This document shows positions 1-11,711 of a stretch of DNA of 64,000 nt, in pieces (position 1 is the stretch's first letter; each line of letters begins with the position of its first letter). Under the pieces are notes generated by a model, which was not told the DNA's origin, made no database searches, and was given only the letters and a program-made list of their open reading frames with translations. The position numbers were made by a program, and so were the translations under genes. Origin of the DNA: Haemonchus contortus (lineage: Eukaryota > Nematoda > Chromadorea > Rhabditida > Trichostrongylidae); NCBI GenBank assembly GCA_000469685.2, contig LS997562.1, positions 14,531,646-14,595,645 on the forward strand. Direction: 5' to 3'.

Positions 1-21
1 CTATCAGTCGATCGTGGATGG

Positions 22-112
22 GTGAAGGGCATAGTTTTCCTGGGCGGATAACAAAGATTCGAACCCTGGGCCATGCTTATAATAGTGCGCCACGTACCAT
101 TACACCGCCTTC
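22..112 (-). repeat. 5' head of a tRNA-derived SINE
   Basis: Read on the minus strand, this fragment begins with a GGCGGTGTAATGG-type start, continues into TGGCGCACTA, and reaches a B-box-like GGTTCGAATC. The same head opens the fuller SINE copies elsewhere in the window (for example 51640-51923). Only the tRNA-like part is present, so this is a truncated insertion, probably in an intron of the kinase gene that follows. Confidence 0.6.
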
Positions 113-352
113 GTCTTCATTTAAGTATGGAATACCGAAACAGTAGAATCCGATAGCAAGTTGACTACAAAGTTCGAAAACTCACTGTTATTCGGGTGGA
201 TCTGAATCCTTTTTTTGTCATCTTAAAAAATGGTGAGCGTCATGAGGAGAAGGTTAATTAAAGTGGATCATCAGAAAAAATTTCGCCCAAAACATGGTGG
301 CGGCTTCCATGGAACTGAGGAATAGCTGCGGTAAGGATTTAGCTCATTTCAG

Positions 353-1296
353 GTGAAATTCCCATCACATTTCTCAAACGAGCTGAAGGATTTGTTGAAG
401 AATCTGCTTCAAGTCGATCTGACAAAACGCTTCGGTAATCTGAAGAACGGCGTCGCTGACATTAAGAACCACAAATGGTTCGGCAGCACCGACTGGATCG
501 CGATCTATCAGCGAAAGGTAGCGAGAGTGTTCAATTGTGTGAGCTTAAGCGTGTGAACGGGTTTGGAGCCTCTACTAACAGCACGCTTTGCTCTTTCTGA
601 CACAGGCCTCAAAACGGCCTCATTTTTAATCTGCCTTTTCTGCATGATTTTGTTTGCTTTCTGGTGTGGTTGAGATGTACTGTGCTTGTGTGTAGATCAC
701 TCCGGCGTCATTCTCCAAGTGTGAACCAGGACGCCTTCTGGAGGCTCTCTACCCACGCGTCGAAGGACCAGCCGACACTCGACACTTCATCGAGGAAGTG
801 AAAGAGGATGATTGGATCGTCTCCGACGAGAACCACTTCGCTGAAACATTCGCCGATTTCTGAGGTTACTCTCCTGCCACATTCAAATAGAGCTCTTAGG
901 GCTTTACAAGGGAGAATGGAGTAACTCTCTAGACCTCTTCTTTTGCATGTCACTTGTGATTAGTCATTTTTGGGTAATATTGTGCTGCTTACTATGAACG
1001 TGTCGTTTTCATGAGCATGACTACTATCAGTTTACTACTTAGTTCGTTTTCAAGACTGCACGAACAGACTGAGATCTGCTCCTTTCTCACAATTTAGCTT
1101 TTGTTTGCAAACACACAGATCAGTTGTGGGATTTTCAGATTGTATGCAAGGTGAACACATATATTTCTAGGTAGAGGCGCCTTTCCTACCGAAATGTCGC
1201 GGTCCAGGCGATGCCTCAAACTTCGACGACTACGAGGAAGAGCCGCTGCGTATCTCGGGCACCGAGAAGTGTTCCAAGGAGTTTGCCGAGTTCTAA
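353..1296 (+). CDS. kin-1: cAMP-dependent protein kinase catalytic subunit, 3' end with two alternative last exons
   Basis: This is the C-terminal part of the PKA catalytic subunit, the cytosolic/nuclear serine/threonine kinase released from regulatory subunits by cAMP. The shared exon is 353-517: the acceptor tttcag precedes GTG, and the donor gtagcg follows AAG. It encodes the end of the kinase core, with the family motifs [16 protein letters not shown] and [16 protein letters not shown]. Two last exons follow, both in phase 0: 696-863 (atypical tail) and 1171-1296 (canonical tail). Upstream exons lie outside the window. In Caenorhabditis elegans, kin-1 is known to produce isoforms with different C-termini, so mutually exclusive terminal exons are expected. 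Near-identity of the core motifs to animal PKA makes the family assignment firm; the orthologue name follows from nematode biology. Confidence 0.93.
696..863 (+). CDS. kin-1: Alternative terminal exon of PKA catalytic subunit (atypical C-tail)
   Basis: The exon starts after the acceptor gtgtgtag, stays in frame with the shared exon ending at 517, and gives 55 residues before TGA. It begins [12 protein letters not shown] instead of the usual VEAPFLPK, has an acidic middle (EEVKEDDW) and ends FAETFADF. The end keeps a phenylalanine-x-x-phenylalanine pattern, the hydrophobic motif that docks on the kinase N-lobe in the canonical tail. It is longer than the canonical tail (55 against 41 residues) and lacks the FDDYEEE stretch. 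Because it has its own stop, its use requires skipping the downstream exon, or a nearer polyadenylation site. Confidence 0.82.
   Translation: MTPASFSKCEPGRLLEALYPRVEGPADTRHFIEEVKEDDWIVSDENHFAETFADF
1171..1296 (+). CDS. kin-1: Canonical terminal exon of PKA catalytic subunit
   Basis: The exon starts after the acceptor tttctag and encodes 41 residues plus [30 protein letters not shown] and the end CSKEFAEF match the C-tail of animal PKA, including the FDDY segment that closes over the ATP site and the terminal F-x-x-F hydrophobic motif. The splice phase (0) fits the shared exon at 353-517. It lies 307 bases beyond the alternative last exon. Confidence 0.92.
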   Translation, partial: VEAPFLPKCRGPGDASNFDDYEEEPLRISGTEKCSKEFAEF

Positions 1297-2205
1297 CACC
1301 AACCGAGGCACTTGCTGTTAATGTAGCCCGTTCGCCATACACCCTCCTTTCCTCGACTCTTGCCGTCCGTCTCACCAGCATCTCCGTATGTCTCTGCTAG
1401 CATCTCCGCTTCCGTAGTGTCTCTGTCCCGGTCCCTTCTGTTCGTGGTGTCCGCTCCCGGTGAGAGCATCCAATCCTTACATTATCCCCGTCTCGATACA
1501 CGCCTATCTTGCCTCCGAACTACTTAGAACGCTGTGTTCTTTCCCTCTTCGCCACCCCTTTTCTAGTCATTCGTTCACTTTTGCCTACTATTTGTATCCT
1601 GCACCTTTCGGTCCAGTCGTATCCGAGTCACCCACCCATACCACATTAAACCCCCCACACTGCACTTGCCGCGTCCATGCTCGCGCTTATAATCTTTGTT
1701 CCTTCCATCATCACATCGTCATCGTTTGCTGTTCACTAGTGTTCGTAGCGACCTCGGCATGATTCAGTCCGTTTCCTAGTCCTTCCGAGTTCGTCTGCCC
1801 ACCGCTCATGTGCAGTGGGGCGCCGAACTCGTCAGTGTTCTAACATTGTACGGATCAAATGTGACATCGTTTCTTCTGCTGACAAGTTTTGTAGGCTCTC
1901 TATTGTGTGCACTGCTTGGCTGCCCAGTCGCGCTATGTTTTGTAAGTATTTGGGTACGTCTTGCAGTCCTCATTAACTTGACAGTGAAGCCGTACAATGC
2001 CCAAGCATTCAGTCATTGTGCGGCTTCTATTTGTAAATTTCTATGTTCGTCTTTAATATATTATGTCAATTGGTACTCATTGATAAGTGATTATAGCTTT
2101 AAATTTTGTCGATAAAAGAGTTTATGTCTTACGGATTGGCTTAAACCAAAGGGGCACAATAGAAATGTCCACAGTGCACGTCATTTTTCTCTACCTCCAC
2201 AACTA
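1297..2205. other. No recognisable gene; presumed 3' UTR and intergenic DNA
   Basis: The stretch is C/T-rich on the plus strand from about 1400 to 1800. Short open frames are present, but I see no conserved domain, splice-site pairing or repeat family in them. Confidence 0.5.
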
Positions 2206-2777
2206 CAGGGGTGCCCAAAAAAAAAGAGACACTATGCATGGGGCCTAATCCAGGGCGTAATACGTCGCACCGATTGAAGCAGCAGAAGAATGTGATTGAG
2301 TAAATTGTACTAAGAATGTTGCTTGATGAAAGGAAGCAGGAACTCGTGTGGTTCCTATATTGGCATCAAAATATGAAGCCGTCTGCCATCGCGGACGCGC
2401 TCAAGACGACTTATGGGATATCGGTCGGCAACAAGCAGATACGCAACTTTCTCAATCGAGTCGCTCACGGACAGATTCCTGGGCATCGTCGCCTAGGATC
2501 TGGAAGACCGCTGACTTCCTGTAGCCCGACAACTCCGCAATGGACTGCGTCGTCGTGGGAGACGAGCCGATCTCGCCGACCTCAGACGACATCAAATTTG
2601 CGTGGCAAAAACATTCTATTTCGTCCGTGCGGAAGGCCATTGAAGAATTCCGTTATCGAATACAATGTGTTCTTGATTTTGCGGGTGGTAATATTTAGGC
2701 AGAGTTCAATAAAGTTTGATTACATTGGTGGTACAAGCCGAGCAGTGAAAGTGTCTCTTTTTTTTCGGGCACCCATG
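2206..2777 (+). mobile_element. Non-autonomous Tc1/mariner-type DNA transposon with HTH remnant
   Basis: Inverted repeats of about 28 bp bound the element. They start CAGGGGTGCCC on the left and CATGGGTGCCC (reverse strand) on the right, both running through an A-tract into GAGACACT, and TA dinucleotides flank both ends. An open frame from 2316 starts MLLDERKQELVWFLYWHQN and continues AIADALKTTYGISVGNKQIR, which resembles the N-terminal helix-turn-helix DNA-binding domain of a transposase. It then loses frame near codon 65 and there is no room for a DDE catalytic domain. The 572-bp length and decayed frame indicate an internally deleted copy mobilised in trans, if at all. The superfamily is inferred from the TA duplication. 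Confidence 0.72.
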
Positions 2778-3012
2778 TAGTTGCAAGGTCGTTGTGAAGC
2801 CCCATCCGGGCATCTGAAAACTACTACCGGCTCTCCAGTAGACAATAACTGACGGAAAGCTAGTGAAAACTGCGTAATTAGCTGGAACTCTACAGGTAGT
2901 TGGCTCGTGTTTTGAATTCCATGGCCGGCTATTCGAACGAGTTCCTCAATTCTTGAGTGGTAAAACAAAACACGAGCAGCAAGGTCCACGAACGTAGAAA
3001 CTCGATTCGTTC

Positions 3013-3703
3013 AAAGGCACAGTTTACGATAAAAATGGTTTCTAAGATTTACCTAAATGAATTTGAAGCTCCCTTTTATACCATACCTGCCGTTATAAGG
3101 TCGAAAAACGTCATGGACGAGATTTAACGGCTTCGTAGAGGCTGCACTAACTCAAGAGACTCCCATGTAGGATGTTCAAACAAATGGTCATAACCCATGG
3201 CGCAAGTGAAAGGCAGTTTCGGACAGTTTCGGTTTCATGTAGTCATCTCTTTGAGCCGGCTCATGAGATTTCCCCCCTAGGATAAACCTGTGACCTCCAA
3301 GTATAGCCTAAATGACGCTGTCAGGTTGAAAAGCAGTCGAGAAAGCACGCAAAAAGGGCTCCCAAAACCGGCTTGGCTGACGTATACACCCAAGGTTGAC
3401 GAGTTGTTAACGAGTTGACGAGTGTACATGTTGCACCATTCGTACCGGGACCCACACCTTGCACGCAGGTACCGTATTGCAGGGCAGTATGCAATGGCGC
3501 GCGTCTTAACAGCTCGTCCAATACCTCTTCCATGCAACTTCTTTTGTCATATTCTCGTCCATCCCCTAACTTTTTTGAAGCCCCATATCTATCTAAATAC
3601 GCTGATTTTTGTGTTTTCTTCGCCCCTTTTGCCCTACTCTGGACTAACACTTCCCTTACTCGTCCAAGACCAGGTAACCCAAACAAATCGTGAACTGTGC
3701 CTT
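3013..3703 (+). mobile_element. TTAA-family MITE (AGGCACAG inverted repeats)
   Basis: The left end reads AAAGGCACAGTTTACGAT and the right end ATCGTGAACTGTGCCTT, inverted copies of each other. The same ends bound many elements in this window. The interior shares the 'tacca...gccgttat..ggtcgaaaaacg' block with the copies at 18332 and 50847. No coding capacity is recognised, and the target duplication is degraded here. Confidence 0.7.
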
Positions 3704-5162
3704 CTCGATAGATCTCTTCATTTTATTGAAATTAATTTTGTTAGCACAATTGAAGGTGAGGTGGATGACTAACATTTCGATTAAATTGCCTCCCTTGGGG
3801 ACCGGAAAGATGGAATCGGCTCATAAGATGGCACTGATAGTCACCCATTTACTATTACCCACAGTATTCTTCATTTGGATGCGCCCTATCAGGACGAGTG
3901 TAGGATTTTTGATTAGGCACTGGTATACTCTTTCTGCGTTAAACACCCTCTGTTTCATAAATGCGAAATGATCATCGACAAACAATGCATGTCTGTAGAC
4001 ATACACATTTGTAAACAACAAAACATTTTTGTTTTCGTGGCTTTCGTCGTCTTGTAGTTACGAATGAGAACATTTTTGTATCCAACCGGCTCACCTTTGC
4101 TGAAGTTCCTTCATACATAGGAAATTGAATTTCAGCAGCAGGCAACTAACGGTTAGGGTCTAGGAGGGGTGAGCGTAGCTCATAGCTATACCGCTGTTGG
4201 GACAAAATAGGTTGAAATATTTCCTTGCACGAGTTTAAAGCACGTAAACTCTGTGCAAGGAAAGTCGCCACAATCATTTTAGCAAGCAATTCGAGCAGCT
4301 CACGAATCGCACAAAAAACCCGCCTGAAATTCAATGTGAGAGGCGTTTTTCATCGAGTGAGCATTTCGTAATGGCATGTTTTTAAGGGCTCGAACTCCGT
4401 ATTTGTCAAATTGTACGTATCTTCGTGACTTTCGGGTATGATTTGGGTGTGGAGGCTGGGGAAGAGGAGGGACTTGGATTAAGGGCGGCTGGAAACGGTA
4501 CAGCTGGACAGTACTTGGTCTCAGAATGGCGATTCATAGAATTTTTCCCACTTCATTGTTGAGCACAAGAGGGTGGAAAGGAAAGGGGTTGAGTTCGAGG
4601 CAGTGTACTTCCGCCACTTCAGAAAAGTGGTAAAAATGAAGAAATAATCGTTATCTATCATTTTTCCAATTGTAGTATAATTTCCTTCGCAGCATGTCAA
4701 CTATTGCCTTACCCCCCCCCCCCCCCTAAGGTGTGTAAGTGTACTACATTTCTCTTGTGTGTGAGGAAAATTCAAGAATACCTGGGGATCATAGGTAACT
4801 CATAGGTAAATTATCGTTATCTATCATTTTTCCAATTGTAGTATAATTTCCTTCGCAGCATGTCCACTATTCCTCCAAGAATAGTCCAATACCCGAATGA
4901 AAAACCTGGTGAAAAAAAAATAAAAAAAATACTTATTTCTCGCTCAGTTCATTTCATAATGGTGAAGTCTTACTGGTTTTGAATTGAACCACGCCCACTC
5001 AAGGCTACTGGCACTGCTCGATTCCCTATCGCAAGTGCTGAAGGTAAGGAAGAATGCCATGGAAGCGCAAGTTCGTGTGCAACTGCTCGAAACGGAGTTG
5101 CCTTTTGAGTCTACGGTTGATCGATTTATAATCCCATTACCATGAAGAATAAAAAGGATAAA
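3704..5162. other. No gene recognised; contains a short direct repeat and a C-tract
   Basis: AT-rich non-coding DNA. It includes a run of about 15 C at 4712-4726 and two near-identical copies of roughly 57 bp (next entry). Open frames here show no domain or splice support. Confidence 0.45.
4647..4869. repeat. Direct repeat, two copies of about 57 bp
   Basis: The block starting ATCGTTATCTATC and ending CGCAGCATGTC occurs at about 4647-4703 and again at 4813-4869 with only a base or so of difference. The spacer contains the long C-tract. It could be a small local duplication or the two ends of an unrecognised element. Confidence 0.7.
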
Positions 5163-5450
5163 ATCTTGGAGCGTTAGTCAATCCCGTCTGAGGAATGCGT
5201 CCCGCACTCGACTTCTATTCAGAATCGTAGTGGCGTAATGAATGCATATGTGGCCTGTGCAATGAATTACGGTGGTCAGCCGATATACAAGTCAGTGCTT
5301 TTACACTCCCAGACGAGGCAGATTCCAACCCACCGATTTCGTAGGAATGAAAGATTTGGCGGGTCTAGGCGGGTATCGATGAGTGGCTCGAACCAGTGAC
5401 CGACGCGTGTGAAGTGCACCCCTTGCCATTCAACCACCTCGCCCATATTT
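5163..5450 (-). mobile_element. tRNA-derived SINE
   Basis: On the minus strand the copy opens with GGCGAGGTGGTTGAATGGC, where the A-box part is TGGTTGAATGG. A B-box GGTTCGAGCC follows, then the shared body containing CCCGCC, CTGGGAGTGTAAAAGCA and a tail ending near CTCAGACGGGATT. This tRNA head plus a conserved, unrelated body is the structure of a Pol III-transcribed SINE. A second copy lies head-to-head about 180 bases downstream. Confidence 0.78.
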
Positions 5451-5633
5451 CATTACCATATCAGATAAAAATATATTCTTTTAGTTGCGGTTAACGGCAA
5501 TCCTGAGGTATCTACCCTAAGCAAAAAGTGGAAGCTGTGATGTAGAATGGCGCAAAAAGCTTGAAGAAAGCGGTAATAATTACCGAAATACAATAACATA
5601 GTACCCATCACCCATCTGTTATGTGGTGTTGGG

Positions 5634-5878
5634 GCGGAGGTGGTGTAGTGGCAAGTGGCGCACTATATCGCACGCACGGTCGCGGTTTCGGGTTCCCGAT
5701 CGACATCCCTCCTGGGTCGGTAATTGGTATCAGACTCGTCTGAAAGGATAAAAGCACTGACTTCAACACCTACTGACCACCGCAAATCATTGTACAGGCC
5801 ACACGCATATAATCCACCACTACGATACTGACTGGAAGTTGAGTGCGAGGGCGCATACCTCAAACAGGGTTCATTAAA
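5634..5878 (+). mobile_element. tRNA-derived SINE
   Basis: The head GGCGGAGGTGGTGTAGTGGC (A-box TGGTGTAGTGG) is followed by a weak B-box region, then CCTGGGTCGGTAATTGG, AAAGGATAAAAGCACTGAC and a tail ending GCATACCTCAAACAGGGTTC. It matches the copies at 7740, 45307 and 61475 in order. The head faces the minus-strand copy at 5163-5450. Confidence 0.8.
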
Positions 5879-7043
5879 AAGTCTTCATCCTTTATATGGT
5901 GTTATTTGAAGTTGAATTTCAACGGACCTTTCCACCAGTTACGTCTCCATAAGCAAACGCCAGACTGAGAGAGATTTGTTTCCTTCTTAATCAGTTCAGT
6001 GACGTACTTCGTTTTCCTGACTGGCATTGTCAAATCGTCAGTATACCCTTAGGATGACTGACTCAAAAGTGCAAGTTATCGCTGGTTTTCGCCCATCAGC
6101 CTCGGGTGATTCTAAGATTAGTACTTTTTAAGGAGTGCTTCATGAGTGCTGGAGGTCCCGTAGCTACAAATGGAAGAAACCCATCATCATTGTGCCTTTT
6201 GACGTTGAACTAGCGGCTACTAAATCCCAGCTTTAATGTGGGAGCAGAGCAGAAGGTCCCAAGTCACTTAGCCTTGCTGCCCCAAAGAGGAGCATGAAAA
6301 CTTGTTTATCAGTGGTGGGATCACGTCGCATGTATTATATTGGTTGAGTGAAAAGTTTGATCGACTTTTCATCTTTATTTCAATAACATTATTTTCATTA
6401 AAAGAGGATCTCAATCATTAATATAGTCTACATCGTGGCCCACAGCGTATGTTTAACGATCCGGCAGCTTTCAGATTCTGGAAGCCCAGAACGGCGGCCG
6501 CCGCGATTCAAAAAAGCCGGAAATCTCAGTTCTGAGTTGCGAGCAATCATCAGATTTTCTTTCGCAAAGGTGATGTTTCAGAGCGCAAAAACAAATGATA
6601 ATCGGACGGAGCACGAACTGCCGGATAAGGAGGATTGAGCAGCACTTTCCATCCGTCGGCAATTTTTTGAAACAGTCGATGGGTTATGCCCTTACAGTAA
6701 TTCCTAATAGACGATAGCTCTCAGACAGCTCCGGTCGACAGGTGAAGGTTGAAGTCATATTTGCGAAACACTTACAAGAACATGCCTATATATCCCTCTA
6801 GAGTGCAGGTTTGGGAATGATCTACCATAGCCTTCTACGAAATCCTTTCGAGTGGCCTTACGGAAGAATCTATAATTGAAAGGTATGAAGAGTCGATCAG
6901 ATCTTTTTACTCAACCTAATACTTCCTAGTCGCTGAAGTTCTAGCCTTTGGCTTAAATTATCATTTATCCGCTGATAATTTCTCCAAGGTTCTGCCACAT
7001 CAAGATTATTTTGCAACGGAGATGAATTGGTGACTCAAAAATC
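5879..7043. other. No recognisable feature
   Basis: Non-coding by eye. Frames near 6435-6662 are open on both strands, but I find no domain, signal sequence or splice-site pair supporting either. Confidence 0.4.
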
Positions 7044-7325
7044 AAAAGCACAATTCACGATAAAAATGATTCCTAGATTTCTCCGCATGACGACAGTGGA
7101 AGGCGGTTTCGGACAACCTCGGCTTGATGTAGTCATCTCTTTGAACAAGGGTTACATGCCATTTCGTCATGGTGATCTCTTACAACCTTCACATCCACTA
7201 CTTTTCGAAAGCCTTGAAATAGGCAGATTTTCTCGCTTTCTCCGCCACCGGTGTACTCCTCTACACCAACGCTACCGTCCATAAACCTCAAAAGGGTGTC
7301 TCAAAATTATCGTGAACTGTGCTTT
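7044..7325 (+). mobile_element. TTAA-family MITE, short subtype
   Basis: The left end AAAAGCACAATTCACGAT and right end ATCGTGAACTGTGCTTT are the family's inverted repeats. This 282-bp subtype shares its interior (gcagtttcggac, tagtcatctctttga, tacaaccttcac) with the elements at 3013, 26488 and 50847 and with the reversed copy at 33528-34605. No protein coding. Confidence 0.75.
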
Positions 7326-7739
7326 CAAATGAAGTGGTCATGGGTTGAGAAAAGACTTGCGTCACATAAATTTGTAAGCAACTCAATTGATGCTGCTCCT
7401 CGCTTTCATTTAGATAGTGGGAATTCGGACACATACATATATCATACCCGGAGAACGTTCGTTGCGCACGTCCGTCGAACTTAGATCGCCCCGCCCACTT
7501 CGCGCGCGGCGCACTCCTTTGAGGTCCCAAGATGACATTACAGTACCACCAAGTGTCAGTGAAGCGAACGATTTGCATCTGTTCGTGTTATTTTCTCTTT
7601 AGCTGACTGTCGTGGACCAAACGCAAGTCTCATGCCCCACTGATAACTGCGACGTCTGTCAAGTATCGCGGGCTGGCCCGCCGCATGCAACGGCTGCGGC
7701 GTGGCCTGGTTTCAACGGGCGCTCGACGAAGCGCGCCCA

Positions 7740-7992
7740 TCACATCCAAGGTGTACTGTCTCACACGCATGATCACGGCTTCTAATCCCAGATCGAATCC
7801 GCCTAGGCCAACCAATCCTTCCATCTCTCCAGGATCAGTTAATTGGTACCGGACTCGTCTAGGAGGATAAAAACTGTGACTTGGCATCGGCTGGCCTCCG
7901 CAAGTCATTCTACAAGCCACATGCGCATTCGTTAGGCCACTACGATTCTGAATGGAAGGCAAGTGCGGGGCACATCCCACAGACGGGATTAC
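7740..7992 (+). mobile_element. tRNA-derived SINE, head degraded
   Basis: The body is clear: CAGGATCAGTTAATTGG, GACTCGTCTAGGAGGATAAA, CACTACGATTCTGAATGG and CACAGACGGGATTA occur in the family order. The tRNA-like head is replaced by unrelated GC-rich sequence (7644-7739), so this copy is 5'-truncated or recombined. Confidence 0.68.
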
Positions 7993-10900
7993 ATAGACTA
8001 CAGAAAGACTATCGTGTCACTAAAGACTAAAGGCCTCATGTCAGACCTGAAGACGCTGCATACCCGTATGCGGCGGAAAAGACTGCCTGCCCCGGGAACC
8101 TCTCAAAACTCTTGGTTTCTAATACCCGAGCGTTCTCCCTAAAATGCCAGAGTTCACTATGTAAGGTTTTGGCATTGTCTAAATAATCTAGGGCTGATAA
8201 AAACGACCAGTAACCGCACCGGCTAGCAACTTTACATTTTAACCCATCGATCGTCCCACCTCTAATGGAACAAATGTGCAACTATGAGTGTCTTGATTGT
8301 TAGCGACATCACCTCTTCCTTTTTCAAGAGTTCAAAACTTGGGGAAAACATAAACAATGAAGATCACCAAATTAGGTTGCGTAGAAGAGCACTCCTTGTT
8401 GGGGGCTACTTCGGAAGCGGACAGCACTTCCTCGTATTGATAAAGTGGTTGATGCAGCATGCTTTTGAGCAGGATACCAAGGAACTCGTCATCTGCTCGG
8501 CAGGGAATATGCTACCTACTGGTTATTCAGTAAGGAGAAGCTGTGGAGGATAAGACGACAGTCCTTCTGAATCGACTAGAGATGGCCATGTCTGCGTTGG
8601 CTCTGGAACATGTTAGCCCTTTCCCTGCTCCTACTTCCCTCATAAAATAATCGGCAATTGACGTGAGTACGTGAGTGAGGCGTCAATATTGCTCAGAGGA
8701 GAAAATCCATAGGAACGGGGAGTCAACAAGGGATTCTGTGAGTGGGTGGGGACCGATTGCCCCACTTCTGGCTCACTCGGGGAAGTACCCAACATGACCA
8801 AGCGATGCGTCTACCTATTATAAATTTGATTCCCCTGTTTTTACCAAGCAATGCTGCGTCCTGAGATAAGCTTCTGACGCAGTGCTATATTTGGATCGTG
8901 ACAGTCCACCCCACCCGCCTTGTATTCCCATTATCTCAGAACTTTGCTCCGAGGTGAAGCAGTGTTCATGGTAACAGATTATGAGGTGACGGATGCCATT
9001 CATGAGTTTTCTGTTTACCTCGTCACGGAGCACCCACGTTTGTTCTAAATTTATTCGTTCGCAGCTGAGTGGCTGCTTGCAAAATTTCAGCATGGCAACT
9101 TCCTCATCCCGAGGAAATTTATGCACAAGAGTGACAACGTGTTGCGCTGGAGCAAGTCAGGTGGCTGTGGCTTTCAAGAAATTTCTAGACCAGTATTGTG
9201 GTAACATTAACGCCCTGAGTGAAATGCAAGAAGCCCCGAGCGAAACAGTATGACATGGTAAAAAATGAAAACGAATTATTTCACTTTGTGAAGAGTAATC
9301 GGCTTATAGGCGCTCAAGTATTCAGCAGTTTTCAGCGTTGTTACAACGCCGTTTGCTTCATCGACAGTTTATTTTCCACTCTTCCAAAGAAGATCCATCC
9401 ATGCTGTTGAGTGATAAATACTTTACTCTGAAACGCCTCGAGTAACAACACAACGGGTATCACAGGACAGGTATCTGTAGAAACATTTATGTTATGCGCT
9501 CCAGAAGTAGATGGACTTGGCCTCATCGAAGATGTAGGAGATCCAGCTTCGATGGATGTAGTGCAAGCGTGGACGCATCTTACATCATCGGTTCATCTGT
9601 ATAAGCCCTGTAGAACCTCCGTATGACTCAACCTTTTGGGATGGATTGTGAAGCCGAGGAGATCTCTGGCGGAAGCCACACCGAATGGCGTCGACTCCCG
9701 TGTTCCTTCTCATCACATGCCCATCGCCTTTCTCATCTCAAGAGCGAAGCCCTCCGTACCAAGAACTCACTTGTATCTTGTTGCCGTAGCAGAGTCGTTG
9801 TGCGACCGTTCTATGCCCATTGCTCGTATGTGCGTTATTGTTTAATAATGTAACTTCGAGATATCAACAGGTCATCCTGCCTTCTCTCTGTACCGATACC
9901 TATAGATGAACTTTCTTAATCTGATGATTCGCGTAACATGATATCAGCCTCTCCACTGGGTGCGCTCGCTTACTGTAGCATATTTTGCCTTGAAAACTCA
10001 GGCAACCTTCAGTGTGGTTTCGTTTGATGCTTCTTCTCGTCGGAATACTTAATTTACTCCAAATGACTACGTGTACCAGATACCTATGCTGCTGCAATAT
10101 ATCTGAATAATCATGTTTCTTCATTTTTGATGATGCGGAAATAGCCTTGTACCAGTTCGCTTTCAGGTAGATATGAGGAAATAAACAAGTTATCTGTAGC
10201 TCAATGATAAAGCGCAATGACTTTTTTGGATGGTTTATTTATTTGCAGCTTCAGCATGTGATATTTTTAAGTGATCCTTAGCGTGAATGCTTGCTTTTTG
10301 CCTCGCTATTAAATGTGCTCTCATATGTATGTGGTAACTATAATAATAGGCATAAAAGAAAACATCGGGCATTGTTGATAAGATCGACTCCCTTCCCTGC
10401 CTAGTAAGGAACCGCGATGGCACATTCACTCTACTAAGCATTCGTATTCAAACTGAAGTAAAACTGGCAGCAGTTGAGCACTAAATTGTTGGAATGAGGC
10501 ACGAACTATTAAGAAACACATTTTATTCGCTAGCTAGTTGTCTCACGTAAAGGCGCAGCTAGTAGTTGGACCTATGGACACACACTTCCGCAGCTTAACT
10601 CTTCAATCTCCTCAAAAAGGTTAGTTGTCCGAAGTTCTTGGAGCTTTTAGAAGAGCGCGCCATGAATGCGCACAGCAGTGAAATTTGACAGTTCTTCTTA
10701 CGTGTGCACAAAAGAAATTTAACCCGAAAAAATCTAAGCAAAAGAAGGGCCTAGATGAAATATTGAAGCCAAATTATACATATTATGTTGTGTACGATTC
10801 CTTAAGCATACGATTCACTGTCTTCACCTAGTCTTGAGGCTAATCAGTTATTGAGAGGGTTGAAACAAACTACGGACAAGGTTATCGGTCAACAGAAGGG

Positions 10901-11711
10901 TCAAATAATCAAGTGACTGTATAAGGAGGTTTGAGACAACAGAAACACTCCGTAACGGATACAAACCAACGACCCTCCCTGACCTACACATATATGTACG
11001 GTATGAAACACAAAATTCCTGAAAATTTTGACAAAACAGTTTTTTCAAGAAAGGTTAATGAGAACAGCAAGTAGTGAAGGGAATGGTAAAGCACAACCTC
11101 GAGGAAAAGAAGGATGGTGAGAGGAAAAACATGGGTCATTTATGAATTTCATAGATATTTGCCCCATCTAAGATTCAAACTGGGTTCTGTACCCACTTTC
11201 CCAGCACCGGTGGCATGAGGAGGCGAATTTTGTGGGTGTGGGACTGGTATTCCCCTCAGTATCAGTTCCTGATTTCCTTCTAGAGAACCTAACAAGGTCC
11301 CATATCTAGCCAATTTCCAGTTCAATGGATTCTTGAGACTGGAGTGAGGAGCTTCCTGAGGAAAGGTGCAGCGGACTGGGAAGCTTCACTCGCGCTACCC
11401 TACTGCAAGAGCCTCACTCGAGTCTACGTCCTTCTGAACCTTCCGGGGTCATTCAATTAGTAGAAATCTCTCTTCGGGACATCTGCAAAGGATTCCGTAG
11501 CTTGCACATGGGATTTCTGCTCAGTCGGAATGTGAATGTTTGAAAATCGTTAACTTGAATCAAGCAAGGAAGTCAGCCAAATGGAGCGGAAACCGTTAAT
11601 CGCTAGGGAGGTTTCCAGCTTCTTCGGAGGGGCTTCACATATTATAGCTCGAGTGCAACGATACGCAACAGTGAGACCGTCACCGGCCGGCTCTCGGCAA
11701 TGAGAAGCAGG
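7993..11711. other. No confident gene in 3.7 kb
   Basis: Several frames of 80-105 codons are open (8036-8281 minus, 8284-8553 plus, 8818-9126 minus, 9900-10217 minus). None shows a family motif, a signal peptide or convincing exon borders, and the pair at 8036/8284 merely diverge from adjacent start codons. I treat the stretch as intergenic or intronic. Confidence 0.4.

Noticed and set aside
8036..8553. Divergent pair of 80-90 codon frames from adjacent start codons
   Set aside because: No domain, promoter or splice evidence; chance open frames are common at this length.
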